Positions 7,434 through 13,078 of a stretch of DNA of 13,078 bases are shown piece after piece (within the stretch, counting starts at the first letter, position 1; the number at the start of each line of letters is the position of its first letter). The notes under the pieces were generated by a model. The model made no database searches and was not told where the DNA came from. It worked only from the letters and a program-made list of their open reading frames with translations. A program made the position numbers and the translations under genes. Source of the stretch: DATGIQ01 sp035295665 (GTDB lineage: Bacteria; Planctomycetota; Planctomycetia; Gemmatales; Gemmataceae); the NCBI GenBank assembly GCA_035295665.1, contig DATGIQ010000670.1, positions 1 through 13,078 of the forward strand, given 5' to 3'.

Positions 7434-8297
7434 ATGTTTGCCCTGCCGCCGTACCGCTGCGAAGGCTTTCACCTGTCCTTCTCTGCCAAGGGATACCGGG
7501 AAGCGGAATACGCCACGCCGCCGATCACTGAGCACAAGGATTTTGGCGCCATCGAGATCAAACTGAAACCCAAACCAACCAGCGCCACCGCAACGGCGGC
7601 CACAGCGAAGGCGATGGGTGTCCGTGGCCGCGTGACGCGCGACGGCCAACCGGTGGCGAGCGGTTGGATCGCGCTGGGGTTTATCGGCGCCGAGCAAATG
7701 AACGTGCCCAATGCCTACGTCCTGCGCAATCGCACCACGGAAAGCCCGCTCTCCATTGTCGATGAAGGGCCCATTCGCGATGGCAACTACTCCCTCCAGG
7801 CATATCGACCGGGTTCGCGGTTCGCCCTCGTGGTCTTCGAGTCCGGCCATGCTCCCACGATCCACGGGCCGCTGACGATCCCGGAGGATGAAGGGCTGAG
7901 TGTGGATGTGGCCTGCGTCCCCGGTGGTTCCATCGGCGGGCGGGTCCAAGATGTACCGGCCGCGTTCAAGGGCCAGTTGTGGGCCGTGGCGTTTTCGCGA
8001 ACAGGTCATCGGGCAGAGACGCGCGTGCAGTCCGATAGCCGCTTCCTCTTCCGCGATCTTCCGCCCGGCGAGTACGGTGTGAAAATTGGCCACGAAGGGA
8101 TCCAAGACCGTGATACCGAGGTTCGCTGGCCGGGCGAGGGCAAAGGGGCGGGTTATCAACCGTCGAAAGCAGAGATGGATGCCTACAACAAAGCCACGGA
8201 GACCCCTGCAGACCCGTGGAGACGCGCAACACGGGTGGCCGTGAAGTCCGAGCAAACCGCAAGCGTGGTCATGGAGCTGCCGGACGAATTCAAATGA
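7434..8297 (+). CDS. 3' part of the interrupted sigma factor fusion gene (carboxypeptidase-regulatory-like domains)
   Basis: This segment is in the same frame as the sigma factor gene, directly beyond its TGA. The frame is open from 7389; the first ATG is at 7434, with no ribosome site in front of it, so independent translation is unlikely. Its sequence continues the beta-sandwich theme of the upstream part: FHLSFSAKGYREAEYATPP, then VRGRVTRDGQPVASGWIAL (about 60 residues in), and a further unit with GGSIGGRVQDVPAAF and FRDLPPGEYGVKIG. There is no signal peptide, membrane segment or catalytic motif. With the upstream part it would give a protein of about 946 residues. It is best read as the C-terminal, extracytoplasmic end of one gene, lost through the TGA or reached only by readthrough. 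No gene of the cytochrome operon overlaps it. Confidence 0.7.
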   Translation: MFALPPYRCEGFHLSFSAKGYREAEYATPPITEHKDFGAIEIKLKPKPTSATATAATAKAMGVRGRVTRDGQPVASGWIALGFIGAEQMNVPNAYVLRNRTTESPLSIVDEGPIRDGNYSLQAYRPGSRFALVVFESGHAPTIHGPLTIPEDEGLSVDVACVPGGSIGGRVQDVPAAFKGQLWAVAFSRTGHRAETRVQSDSRFLFRDLPPGEYGVKIGHEGIQDRDTEVRWPGEGKGAGYQPSKAEMDAYNKATETPADPWRRATRVAVKSEQTASVVMELPDEFK

Positions 8298-8387
8298 GCC
8301 AGGTCCCCAATTCACCGTGCCAAGCGGGTCTTTCCATCAGGAATCGAACAGGATGCTCGACTACTTTATTGCCATGGAGCATCGGCA

Positions 8388-8576
8388 ATGAACAACGTCT
8401 TTGCAGTAGTTCTCGTCGCTGCCGTTGTCGCGAATTCGGTGGAGGCAGCGCGTGATCACGCCTCTTCCCAAGAACCGGCAAAGACGCCGGCAGACCGATT
8501 CTCTAATGGCGTTGCCGCCTGGCTTCCTCCCATGCAGAAAGCGAGCTGGGAACGTGAGCAAACAACGGGTCGGTGA
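8388..8576 (+). CDS. Small candidate exported peptide (62 aa), unknown
   Basis: The ORF starts at an ATG with GGAG 8 bases upstream. Residues 1-20 (MNNVFAVVLVAAVVANSVEA) look like a Sec signal peptide with a VEA cleavage site. The remaining 42 residues are polar and resemble no family I know. It may be a real small secreted protein or the surviving front of a decayed gene; the next short ORF lies in the same frame after the stop. Its position upstream of the cytochrome gene on the same strand is compatible with an operon leader gene. Confidence 0.35.
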   Translation: MNNVFAVVLVAAVVANSVEAARDHASSQEPAKTPADRFSNGVAAWLPPMQKASWEREQTTGR

Positions 8577-8603
8577 GGCCACGCCGCCAAGAGGGAGATT
8601 CGC

Positions 8604-8771
8604 ATGCCCAGAATCATGATGGCCCTCCCATGTGGCCTGGCGGTCGGGCTACCGGCGAACTCCTGGGCGATGTGCCGTCCTCTGCACCAAGGCGAGCCAG
8701 CCAGTTTTTGGATCGCCCAGCTTAGTTCGTTTGGAGACTGCTGGCGGAGCCGCGGCGTCGTAGTAGGATAG
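8604..8771 (+). CDS. Small ORF (55 aa) with good ribosome site, unknown
   Basis: It begins MPRIMMALPCGLAVGL and ends FGDCWRSRGVVVG. A GAGGGAGA sequence (8591-8598) lies 5 bases before the ATG, which is the main support. The front is mildly hydrophobic but too short and irregular to be a clear signal peptide. It shares the reading frame of the 62-residue ORF upstream, separated by one stop codon and 27 bases, so the two may be pieces of one decayed gene. It ends 31 bases before the cytochrome start. No family is recognised and it may not be expressed. Confidence 0.25.
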   Translation: MPRIMMALPCGLAVGLPANSWAMCRPLHQGEPASFWIAQLSSFGDCWRSRGVVVG

Positions 8772-8802
8772 CTCCGTCGCCAAGCGGCGAAGGAGTAACG
8801 AC

Positions 8803-9678
8803 ATGCCATTCTGCGAACGCGGGAATCCCTCCTTGACGAGCCGGCAACAAATCTCAGTTGTCGGCATCAGTTGTCTCGTGATTTCGGTCCTGGCGGCCGG
8901 CGGTGTCAGTCCGTCATTTTCTCGCAACGTAAGTTCGGGCAAAGCCAATTCGTCTGCCGTAGGAGCATCGGCGGAACCAACGCCCGACCAAGCCCGCGGC
9001 AAACGCTTGTTCGAAGCGCACTGCGCGCGTTGCCATGGGATGCAGGGCGGCGGGGGCACCGGAGCCAATTTGCGGCGTCCCAAGCTACAGCGGGCTGCCA
9101 ATGACGAAAGTCTCTTCGATCTCCTCCGCAATGGCATCCCCGAGAGCGGCATGCCGGACGCGTGGGCGATGAGCGACAACGAGGTGCGAGACGTCGTCGC
9201 CTACGTCCGCACGCTTGGCCGTATCCCCCCGGAGCCGTTGCCCGGCGATCGTGACAAGGGTCAGCTCGTCTACGGCAAAGCGGGATGCAGCACTTGTCAC
9301 ATTGTCGCCGGGAAGGGCGGCAGTCTGGGGCCGGAATTGAGCGACATCGGCGGCCGGCGCGGCGCTCGATTTCTGCGCAGCGCCATGTTGCATCCGGGTA
9401 AAGACCGAATTCTCACGTCAGAGGGCTACGCCACCTACGTTCCCGTGCTGGCCGCCACCAAGGACGGACGCGTGCTGACCGGCATGCGCGTCAACGAAGA
9501 CACCTTCACGATCCAGTTGCGCGACACCAACAATCGCCTGTACTCCTTGCAAAAAAGCGAACTCGAAGCACTCTCGAAACTCGACGGCAGCGTGATGCCC
9601 ACCTACGAGAAAATGCTTTCGCCAGCAGAAATCGACCATGTAGTCTCCTATCTCGCCACCCTGAAGGGAACGCCATGA
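8803..9678 (+). CDS. Diheme c-type cytochrome, likely electron acceptor of the adjacent quinoprotein
   Basis: The 291-residue periplasmic protein has two class I-like cytochrome c domains. A hydrophobic segment (about residues 17-38) acts as signal or anchor; a Ser/Ala-rich linker follows. The first domain has C74-A-R-C77-H78 and probable axial M117 (SGMPDAW). The second has C162-S-T-C165-H166 and probable axial M265 (GSVMPTYEKML). The second domain resembles the putative heme-binding domain common in Planctomycetes and Verrucomicrobia, including GPELSDIGGR, LHPGKDRI and DGRVLTGMRVNEDTFTIQLRD. A very good ribosome site (AGGAG, 8791-8795, 7-base spacing) fixes the start. Its TGA overlaps the ATG of the quinoprotein gene (ATGA, 9675-9678), indicating translational coupling and a shared job: accepting electrons from PQQ and handing them to the respiratory chain. 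Heme count is secure; partner is inferred from context. Confidence 0.92.
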   Translation: MPFCERGNPSLTSRQQISVVGISCLVISVLAAGGVSPSFSRNVSSGKANSSAVGASAEPTPDQARGKRLFEAHCARCHGMQGGGGTGANLRRPKLQRAANDESLFDLLRNGIPESGMPDAWAMSDNEVRDVVAYVRTLGRIPPEPLPGDRDKGQLVYGKAGCSTCHIVAGKGGSLGPELSDIGGRRGARFLRSAMLHPGKDRILTSEGYATYVPVLAATKDGRVLTGMRVNEDTFTIQLRDTNNRLYSLQKSELEALSKLDGSVMPTYEKMLSPAEIDHVVSYLATLKGTP

Positions 9679-11279
9679 AAGGTCTCAAATCCTGTGCGTG
9701 GTGCGCGGTCCTGCTGTTTCCCGGCAACCTGTGCGCCCAGGTTTCCTACGAACGCGTTGCTCATGCGGAGCGTGAGCCGGAGCACTGGCTGACGTATTCG
9801 GGAAGCTACCGGTCGCACCGCTTCACGGCGCTTGACCAGATCACGACAACCAACGTTGCCCGGCTCAGAGCAGCTTGGATCTATCAAGTGAAGCAGGCGG
9901 GAATTGTCGAAGTGTCGCCGATCGTTGTGGACGGCGTCATGTACGTCACCGAGCCGGCCAGCACGGTGACGGCCCTGGATGTGCGTTCGGGGCGACCCTT
10001 GTGGTCCTGGAACCCGAGCATGCCCAAGGACATCAAGCACCCGGGGTTTCCACGTGTCAACCGCGGCGTCGCCCTTCTCGAGGACACCGTGTATGTCGGC
10101 ACACTCCATGCCCATCTGGTGGCCCTGGATGCAAAGTCGGGCGCGGTTCGCTGGGATACGGTGGTCGCAGACAACAAGGCCGGCCATGCAATCACGGCTG
10201 CGCCCTTAGCGCTCGACGGCAAGATCATCGTTGGCATCAGCGGCGGCGAGGCCGGCATCCGCGGCTTTCTCGACGCCTATGATGCGGTGACCGGCAAGCG
10301 GCTATGGCGCACCTGGACCATTCCCGGACCAGGAGAGCCAGGCCATGAAACCTGGGGTGGCAACAATAGCTGGCAAACCGGCGCCGGCCCGACCTGGGTC
10401 ACCGGCTCTTACGACCCGGAGTTGAACCTCCTGTACTGGGGAACGGGCAACCCGGGCCCTGACTGGAACGGCGACGTGCGGCCGGGCAACAATCTGTACA
10501 CCTGCTGTATCCTTGCCCTCGACCCGTCGACGGGCAAGATCCAGTGGCACTTCCAGTTCACGCCGCACGATGTGCATGACTGGGACGCCTGCCAGATTCC
10601 GGTTCTGGTTGACGGCGTGGTTGGCGGCAAGGAACGCAAGCTTCTGGTGATGGCCAACCGCAATGCCTTCTACTATGTCCTCGACCGGCAGACGGGGGAG
10701 TATCTGCACGGCGTCCCCTACGCCAAGCAGACCTGGGCCAAGGGACTCGACGAGAAGGGACACCCCATCTTGCTCCCCAACACTTCTCCCAGCGAAAAGG
10801 GCACGCTGGTTTGGCCGAGTCTCCAGGGAGCCACCAACTGGTTCAGTCCATCGTACAGTCCGCGGACGAAACTCTTCTACGTGGCCGTCCGTGAGATGGG
10901 GGCTTACTACTTCAAAGGCGAAGCGAAGTTCGAGGCCGGCAAAGAATTCCTGGGCGGCGGTGAACAGGCACTGGGTGGCGACCAGGCCTTTGGTGCCGTC
11001 CGCGCCCTCGACGTCATGACCGGCAAGCTCATATGGGAGTTCAAGCTCCATTCCCCACCCTGGGCCGGCCTGTTGTCCACGGCCGGGGGCCTCGTCTTTG
11101 GCGGCTCGGAAGAAGGCAACTTCTTTGGGCTCGACGCGGAAACGGGCAAGAGTCTTTGGCAATTCCAGACGGGCGGTCGCATTCACGCCAATCCCGTGTC
11201 GTTTGCCATTGACGGCCGGCAACACATCGCCATCGCCTCCGGAAACGCGATCCTCGTTTTCGGGCTGCCCTTGGAATAG
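9675..11279 (+). CDS. PQQ-dependent alcohol dehydrogenase (methanol/ethanol dehydrogenase family), lanthanide-type metal site
   Basis: This 534-residue periplasmic quinoprotein would oxidise an alcohol or sugar to aldehyde or acid with pyrroloquinoline quinone as cofactor. Residues 1-22 form a signal peptide (LCA-Q). The eight-bladed propeller shows repeated ALDxxTGxxxW docking motifs, such as ALDAKSGAVRW, AYDAVTGKRLW, ALDPSTGKIQW and ALDVMTGKLIW. Metal ligands match the family: E192 (SGGEAGIRG), N259 (YWGTGNPGP) and catalytic D302 in TPHDVHDWDA. D304, two residues on, corresponds to the extra aspartate of lanthanide-dependent XoxF-type enzymes. The vicinal Cys-Cys pair near the PQQ site of methanol dehydrogenases is replaced by GFPRVNRG, while a different pair, C277-C278, lies in NLYTCCILALD. 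No C-terminal cytochrome domain is present, consistent with the coupled cytochrome gene upstream. Substrate is unknown; no PQQ synthesis genes are in view. Confidence 0.93.
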   Translation: MKGLKSCAWCAVLLFPGNLCAQVSYERVAHAEREPEHWLTYSGSYRSHRFTALDQITTTNVARLRAAWIYQVKQAGIVEVSPIVVDGVMYVTEPASTVTALDVRSGRPLWSWNPSMPKDIKHPGFPRVNRGVALLEDTVYVGTLHAHLVALDAKSGAVRWDTVVADNKAGHAITAAPLALDGKIIVGISGGEAGIRGFLDAYDAVTGKRLWRTWTIPGPGEPGHETWGGNNSWQTGAGPTWVTGSYDPELNLLYWGTGNPGPDWNGDVRPGNNLYTCCILALDPSTGKIQWHFQFTPHDVHDWDACQIPVLVDGVVGGKERKLLVMANRNAFYYVLDRQTGEYLHGVPYAKQTWAKGLDEKGHPILLPNTSPSEKGTLVWPSLQGATNWFSPSYSPRTKLFYVAVREMGAYYFKGEAKFEAGKEFLGGGEQALGGDQAFGAVRALDVMTGKLIWEFKLHSPPWAGLLSTAGGLVFGGSEEGNFFGLDAETGKSLWQFQTGGRIHANPVSFAIDGRQHIAIASGNAILVFGLPLE

Positions 11280-11309
11280 ATACTGCGGACCGTTTTCTGG
11301 GTCATCACC

Positions 11310-12878
11310 ATGCGTTGCTCCCTGCGTTCGTTGCAATACCTCGCATTGTTCACCGCGCTGGCGGCGGCCGTCGCCGGGCTGAGCGCTCCCACGCCGCAGC
11401 AGGCCAAGAGCCAGTGGGTCTATCCTGGATCCGATGGCAAACTTGTCTACAAGACGACGCCCATGGGCGACAAGATCATGGACTTTTCTCACGCCGGCTA
11501 CATGGGCGGTGGTGTCGCCCTGCCGACGGTGGCGGTCAAGAAGACCATTGCGCCATCCAGCGGCGACAACACCGCCACGATTCAGGCTGCCCTGGACGAG
11601 GTGGCCACTCTGCCCCTGAAGGATGGCTTCCGCGGCGCCGTGCTGCTGGCCCCCGGCGTCTATCCCTGCGCGGGGACCATCACGATTGCCGCCAGCGGTG
11701 TCGTGCTCCGCGGCAGCGCCAGCAAGGGCGACCAGCGCAGCACCATCAAGCTGGTCGGCAAACCACATAATGGCATCACGGTCGCCGGCAAGGTTGGTGG
11801 CCTGGGGCCGTTCACGGAGGCAAAGACCAAGGTCGCCGACCGGTACGTTCCCTCAGGAGCGAGACGCTTCACCGTGGCCGACGCGAAGGGCTTCGCCGCG
11901 GGCGACACGATCACCGTTCGGAAGACCATTACGGCGGAGTGGGTCAAGTTCATGGGGATGGACGACCTGGTGCGCGACGGCAAAAAGCAGACCTGGCTGG
12001 CGGCGGGGCGCGTCCTGAGCACCGAACGCCAGATCAAGGCGGTCGAGGGCAACCAGGTCACTCTCGACGTGCCCCTGTCCGATTCCTACGACGCCCGGTA
12101 CGCCGGTCCGGCGGGCACGGCGGTCATCACGATTCGACCGACTTGGCTCACGCAGATCGGCATTGAACACCTGCACATCGAATGCCCGCCGCAGGCGATT
12201 CCTCACACGCAGCCGCATTTCACGGCCCTGCGGATGACCGGCCAGGATTGCTGGGCGCGCGACGTCGTTTGCGACGAGACCATGACTAGCGTCAGCGTCC
12301 ACGGACGACGCATCACGCTGCAACAAGTATTCATCCACCGCAAGGCTTTGCATCAAGGCGCATCCCGGCCCGGCGAGATCGAGCCGGGCGCCACGCAGAC
12401 CCTCGTCGATCGTTGCGGCGTCACGGCCGACAATGTCTGGTTCGCCTGGAGCGGCAGCGGCACTCCAGGCCCCCTGGTGCTCCTCCACTGCCAGTTCCTG
12501 GGCAACAGCCGGGTCGAGTCCCATCATCGCTGGGCCACCGGCATGCTCTATGACAGTTGCCAGGCGCCCGACGGCAGCTTCGAATTCCGCAATCGCGGCG
12601 CCATGGGCTCCGGTCACGGCTGGTCGATGGGCTGGGGCGTGGCCTGGAACTGCTCCGCCAAGGAGTACATCATCCAAAATCCACCCGGCGCGGCCAACTG
12701 GATGATCGGCTGCATCGGCAAGAGCAAACAGACGCCGCGCCCCTTCGACAAAAGCGGACCGAACGTGCCGGAAGGCATCCTCGACTCGCCCGGCGTTCCC
12801 GTAGCCCCGCCAAGCCTTTACCTGGCACAGCTGGCCCAACGTTTGGGCCCGCAGGCGCTGAAGAACATCGGGTATTGA
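11310..12878 (+). CDS. Exported right-handed beta-helix protein, pectate-lyase superfamily
   Basis: The 522-residue protein has a signal peptide (about 1-26, LALFTALAAAVAGLSA). DFSHAGYMGGGVALP near residue 50 is followed by GDNTATIQAALDEV (85-98) and VLLAPGVYPCAGTITIAASGVVLRGSAS, the typical front of the pectate-lyase-3/GH55 superfamily fold. An insertion (about 178-265) precedes the remaining helix turns. Conserved-looking C-terminal elements are HHRWATGML (405-413), RNRGAMGSGHGWSMGWGVAWNCSA (around 427-450) and NPPGAANWMIGC (457-468); the paired histidines, Arg and Trp are candidates for a substrate site. It probably binds or cleaves a polysaccharide outside the cell, but neither lyase nor hydrolase activity is shown. 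It lies 30 bases after the quinoprotein gene and is probably in the same transcript. The ribosome site is weak. Confidence 0.75.
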   Translation: MRCSLRSLQYLALFTALAAAVAGLSAPTPQQAKSQWVYPGSDGKLVYKTTPMGDKIMDFSHAGYMGGGVALPTVAVKKTIAPSSGDNTATIQAALDEVATLPLKDGFRGAVLLAPGVYPCAGTITIAASGVVLRGSASKGDQRSTIKLVGKPHNGITVAGKVGGLGPFTEAKTKVADRYVPSGARRFTVADAKGFAAGDTITVRKTITAEWVKFMGMDDLVRDGKKQTWLAAGRVLSTERQIKAVEGNQVTLDVPLSDSYDARYAGPAGTAVITIRPTWLTQIGIEHLHIECPPQAIPHTQPHFTALRMTGQDCWARDVVCDETMTSVSVHGRRITLQQVFIHRKALHQGASRPGEIEPGATQTLVDRCGVTADNVWFAWSGSGTPGPLVLLHCQFLGNSRVESHHRWATGMLYDSCQAPDGSFEFRNRGAMGSGHGWSMGWGVAWNCSAKEYIIQNPPGAANWMIGCIGKSKQTPRPFDKSGPNVPEGILDSPGVPVAPPSLYLAQLAQRLGPQALKNIGY

Positions 12879-12915
12879 GAGGCGGCACAACCTCCGCTTT
12901 TGACGAGGTGCTCGT

Positions 12916-13078
12916 GTGAAGTGGATTTCCATCGTGTCGTCCGTGATGCTGTGGTCCACCGTTGATCCGGCGTTCCCGGTGCCGGCCGGCGCGGCCGAAA
13001 AAGCGCCGCCGCTGGTCATCGGGGAAACATTCACGATTGACTCCCAGATCCTGGGCGAGACCCGGCGATTGAACGTTT
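12916..13078 (+). CDS. Exported alpha/beta-hydrolase esterase, 5' end only
   Basis: A GTG start at 12916, with GAGG (12905-12908) 7 bases upstream, opens a frame that runs off the right edge. Residues 1-27 form a signal peptide (WISIVSSVMLWSTVDPAFPVPAGAAE). The next segment, VIGETFTIDSQILGETRRLNV, is the characteristic front of the putative esterase (esterase D/IroE-like) family of alpha/beta hydrolases, where it is usually followed by a YLP motif. The catalytic Ser, Asp and His lie beyond the edge and cannot be checked. It sits 37 bases after the beta-helix gene and may continue the operon. Substrates of the family include carboxylic esters, feruloyl or acetyl groups on polysaccharides, and siderophores; which applies here is unknown. 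Confidence 0.7.
   Translation, partial: MKWISIVSSVMLWSTVDPAFPVPAGAAEKAPPLVIGETFTIDSQILGETRRLNV

Larger units (their letters stand above)
8298..8802. other. 505-base region with only two small candidate ORFs
   Basis: No long gene fits between the sigma factor fusion and the cytochrome gene. The region holds two short ORFs in one frame, each with its own plausible ribosome site, listed separately. A small stem-loop (TCGCC-AAGC-GGCGA, 8777-8790) abuts the ribosome site AGGAG (8791-8795) of the cytochrome gene. The promoter of the cytochrome/quinoprotein operon is expected here, but I see no convincing -35/-10 pair and no terminator for the preceding gene. Confidence 0.5.

Noticed and set aside
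7434..8297. An independent gene starting at ATG 7434
   Set aside because: No ribosome site precedes it, and the coding character and frame continue from the sigma factor fusion straight through the TGA.
10302..11768. A 488-codon open frame on the minus strand
   Set aside because: It lies antisense across the quinoprotein and the start of the beta-helix gene, both of which match known families strongly. Its translation has no recognisable domain. Long antisense frames are expected in GC-rich coding DNA with strong third-position bias.
12879..12900. Terminator after the beta-helix gene (GCGG/CCGC followed by TTTT)
   Set aside because: Only a 4-bp stem with an 8-base loop and a short T-run; too weak, and the esterase gene follows closely on the same strand.
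11853..13034. A 393-codon open frame on the minus strand
   Set aside because: It is antisense to the beta-helix gene and the esterase start, rich in Ala/Gly/Arg with no family motif; best explained as a GC-driven shadow.

Overview
The window looks like a piece of a GC-rich planctomycete genome, probably a Gemmata-like relative; this is inferred from gene content, not from a marker gene. Three things point that way: an ECF sigma factor fused to a membrane segment and extracytoplasmic beta-sandwich repeats, a cytochrome c with the heme-binding domain type common in Planctomycetes and Verrucomicrobia, and a dense set of exported carbohydrate-active proteins. No rRNA, tRNA, CRISPR array, insertion sequence or phage gene was seen. 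Layout. Left block (1-1863, minus strand, read right to left): an uncharacterised basic protein, an oxidoreductase of the sulfite-oxidase/MsrP molybdopterin fold with a doubtful N-terminus, a DUF488 protein, and the first codons of a further gene leaving the left edge. A divergent intergenic region (1864-2062) separates this from a plus-strand block: an exported GH51-type alpha-L-arabinofuranosidase with two extra domains, then a short-chain dehydrogenase 30 bases downstream, probably one operon. Centre (5457-8297): one long reading frame coding an ECF sigma factor, a membrane segment and carboxypeptidase-regulatory-like repeats. A single in-frame TGA at 7386-7388 splits it; the protein sequence continues coherently past it in the same frame. 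Right block (8388-13078, plus strand): two short, possibly exported ORFs, a diheme cytochrome c, a PQQ-dependent alcohol dehydrogenase whose start overlaps the cytochrome stop by 4 bases, a beta-helix protein of the pectate-lyase superfamily, and the start of an exported alpha/beta-hydrolase esterase cut by the right edge. How they may work together (inference): the arabinofuranosidase, beta-helix protein and esterase could strip side chains, backbone units and ester groups from plant- or algal-type polysaccharide. The quinoprotein and its cytochrome could oxidise a released alcohol or sugar in the periplasm and pass electrons to the respiratory chain. The quinoprotein carries the extra aspartate two residues after the catalytic aspartate that marks lanthanide-using enzymes. 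The membrane-tethered sigma factor may be a local regulator, but nothing in the sequence proves its targets. The most unusual items are the interrupted transmembrane sigma factor and the lanthanide-type quinoprotein/cytochrome pair.
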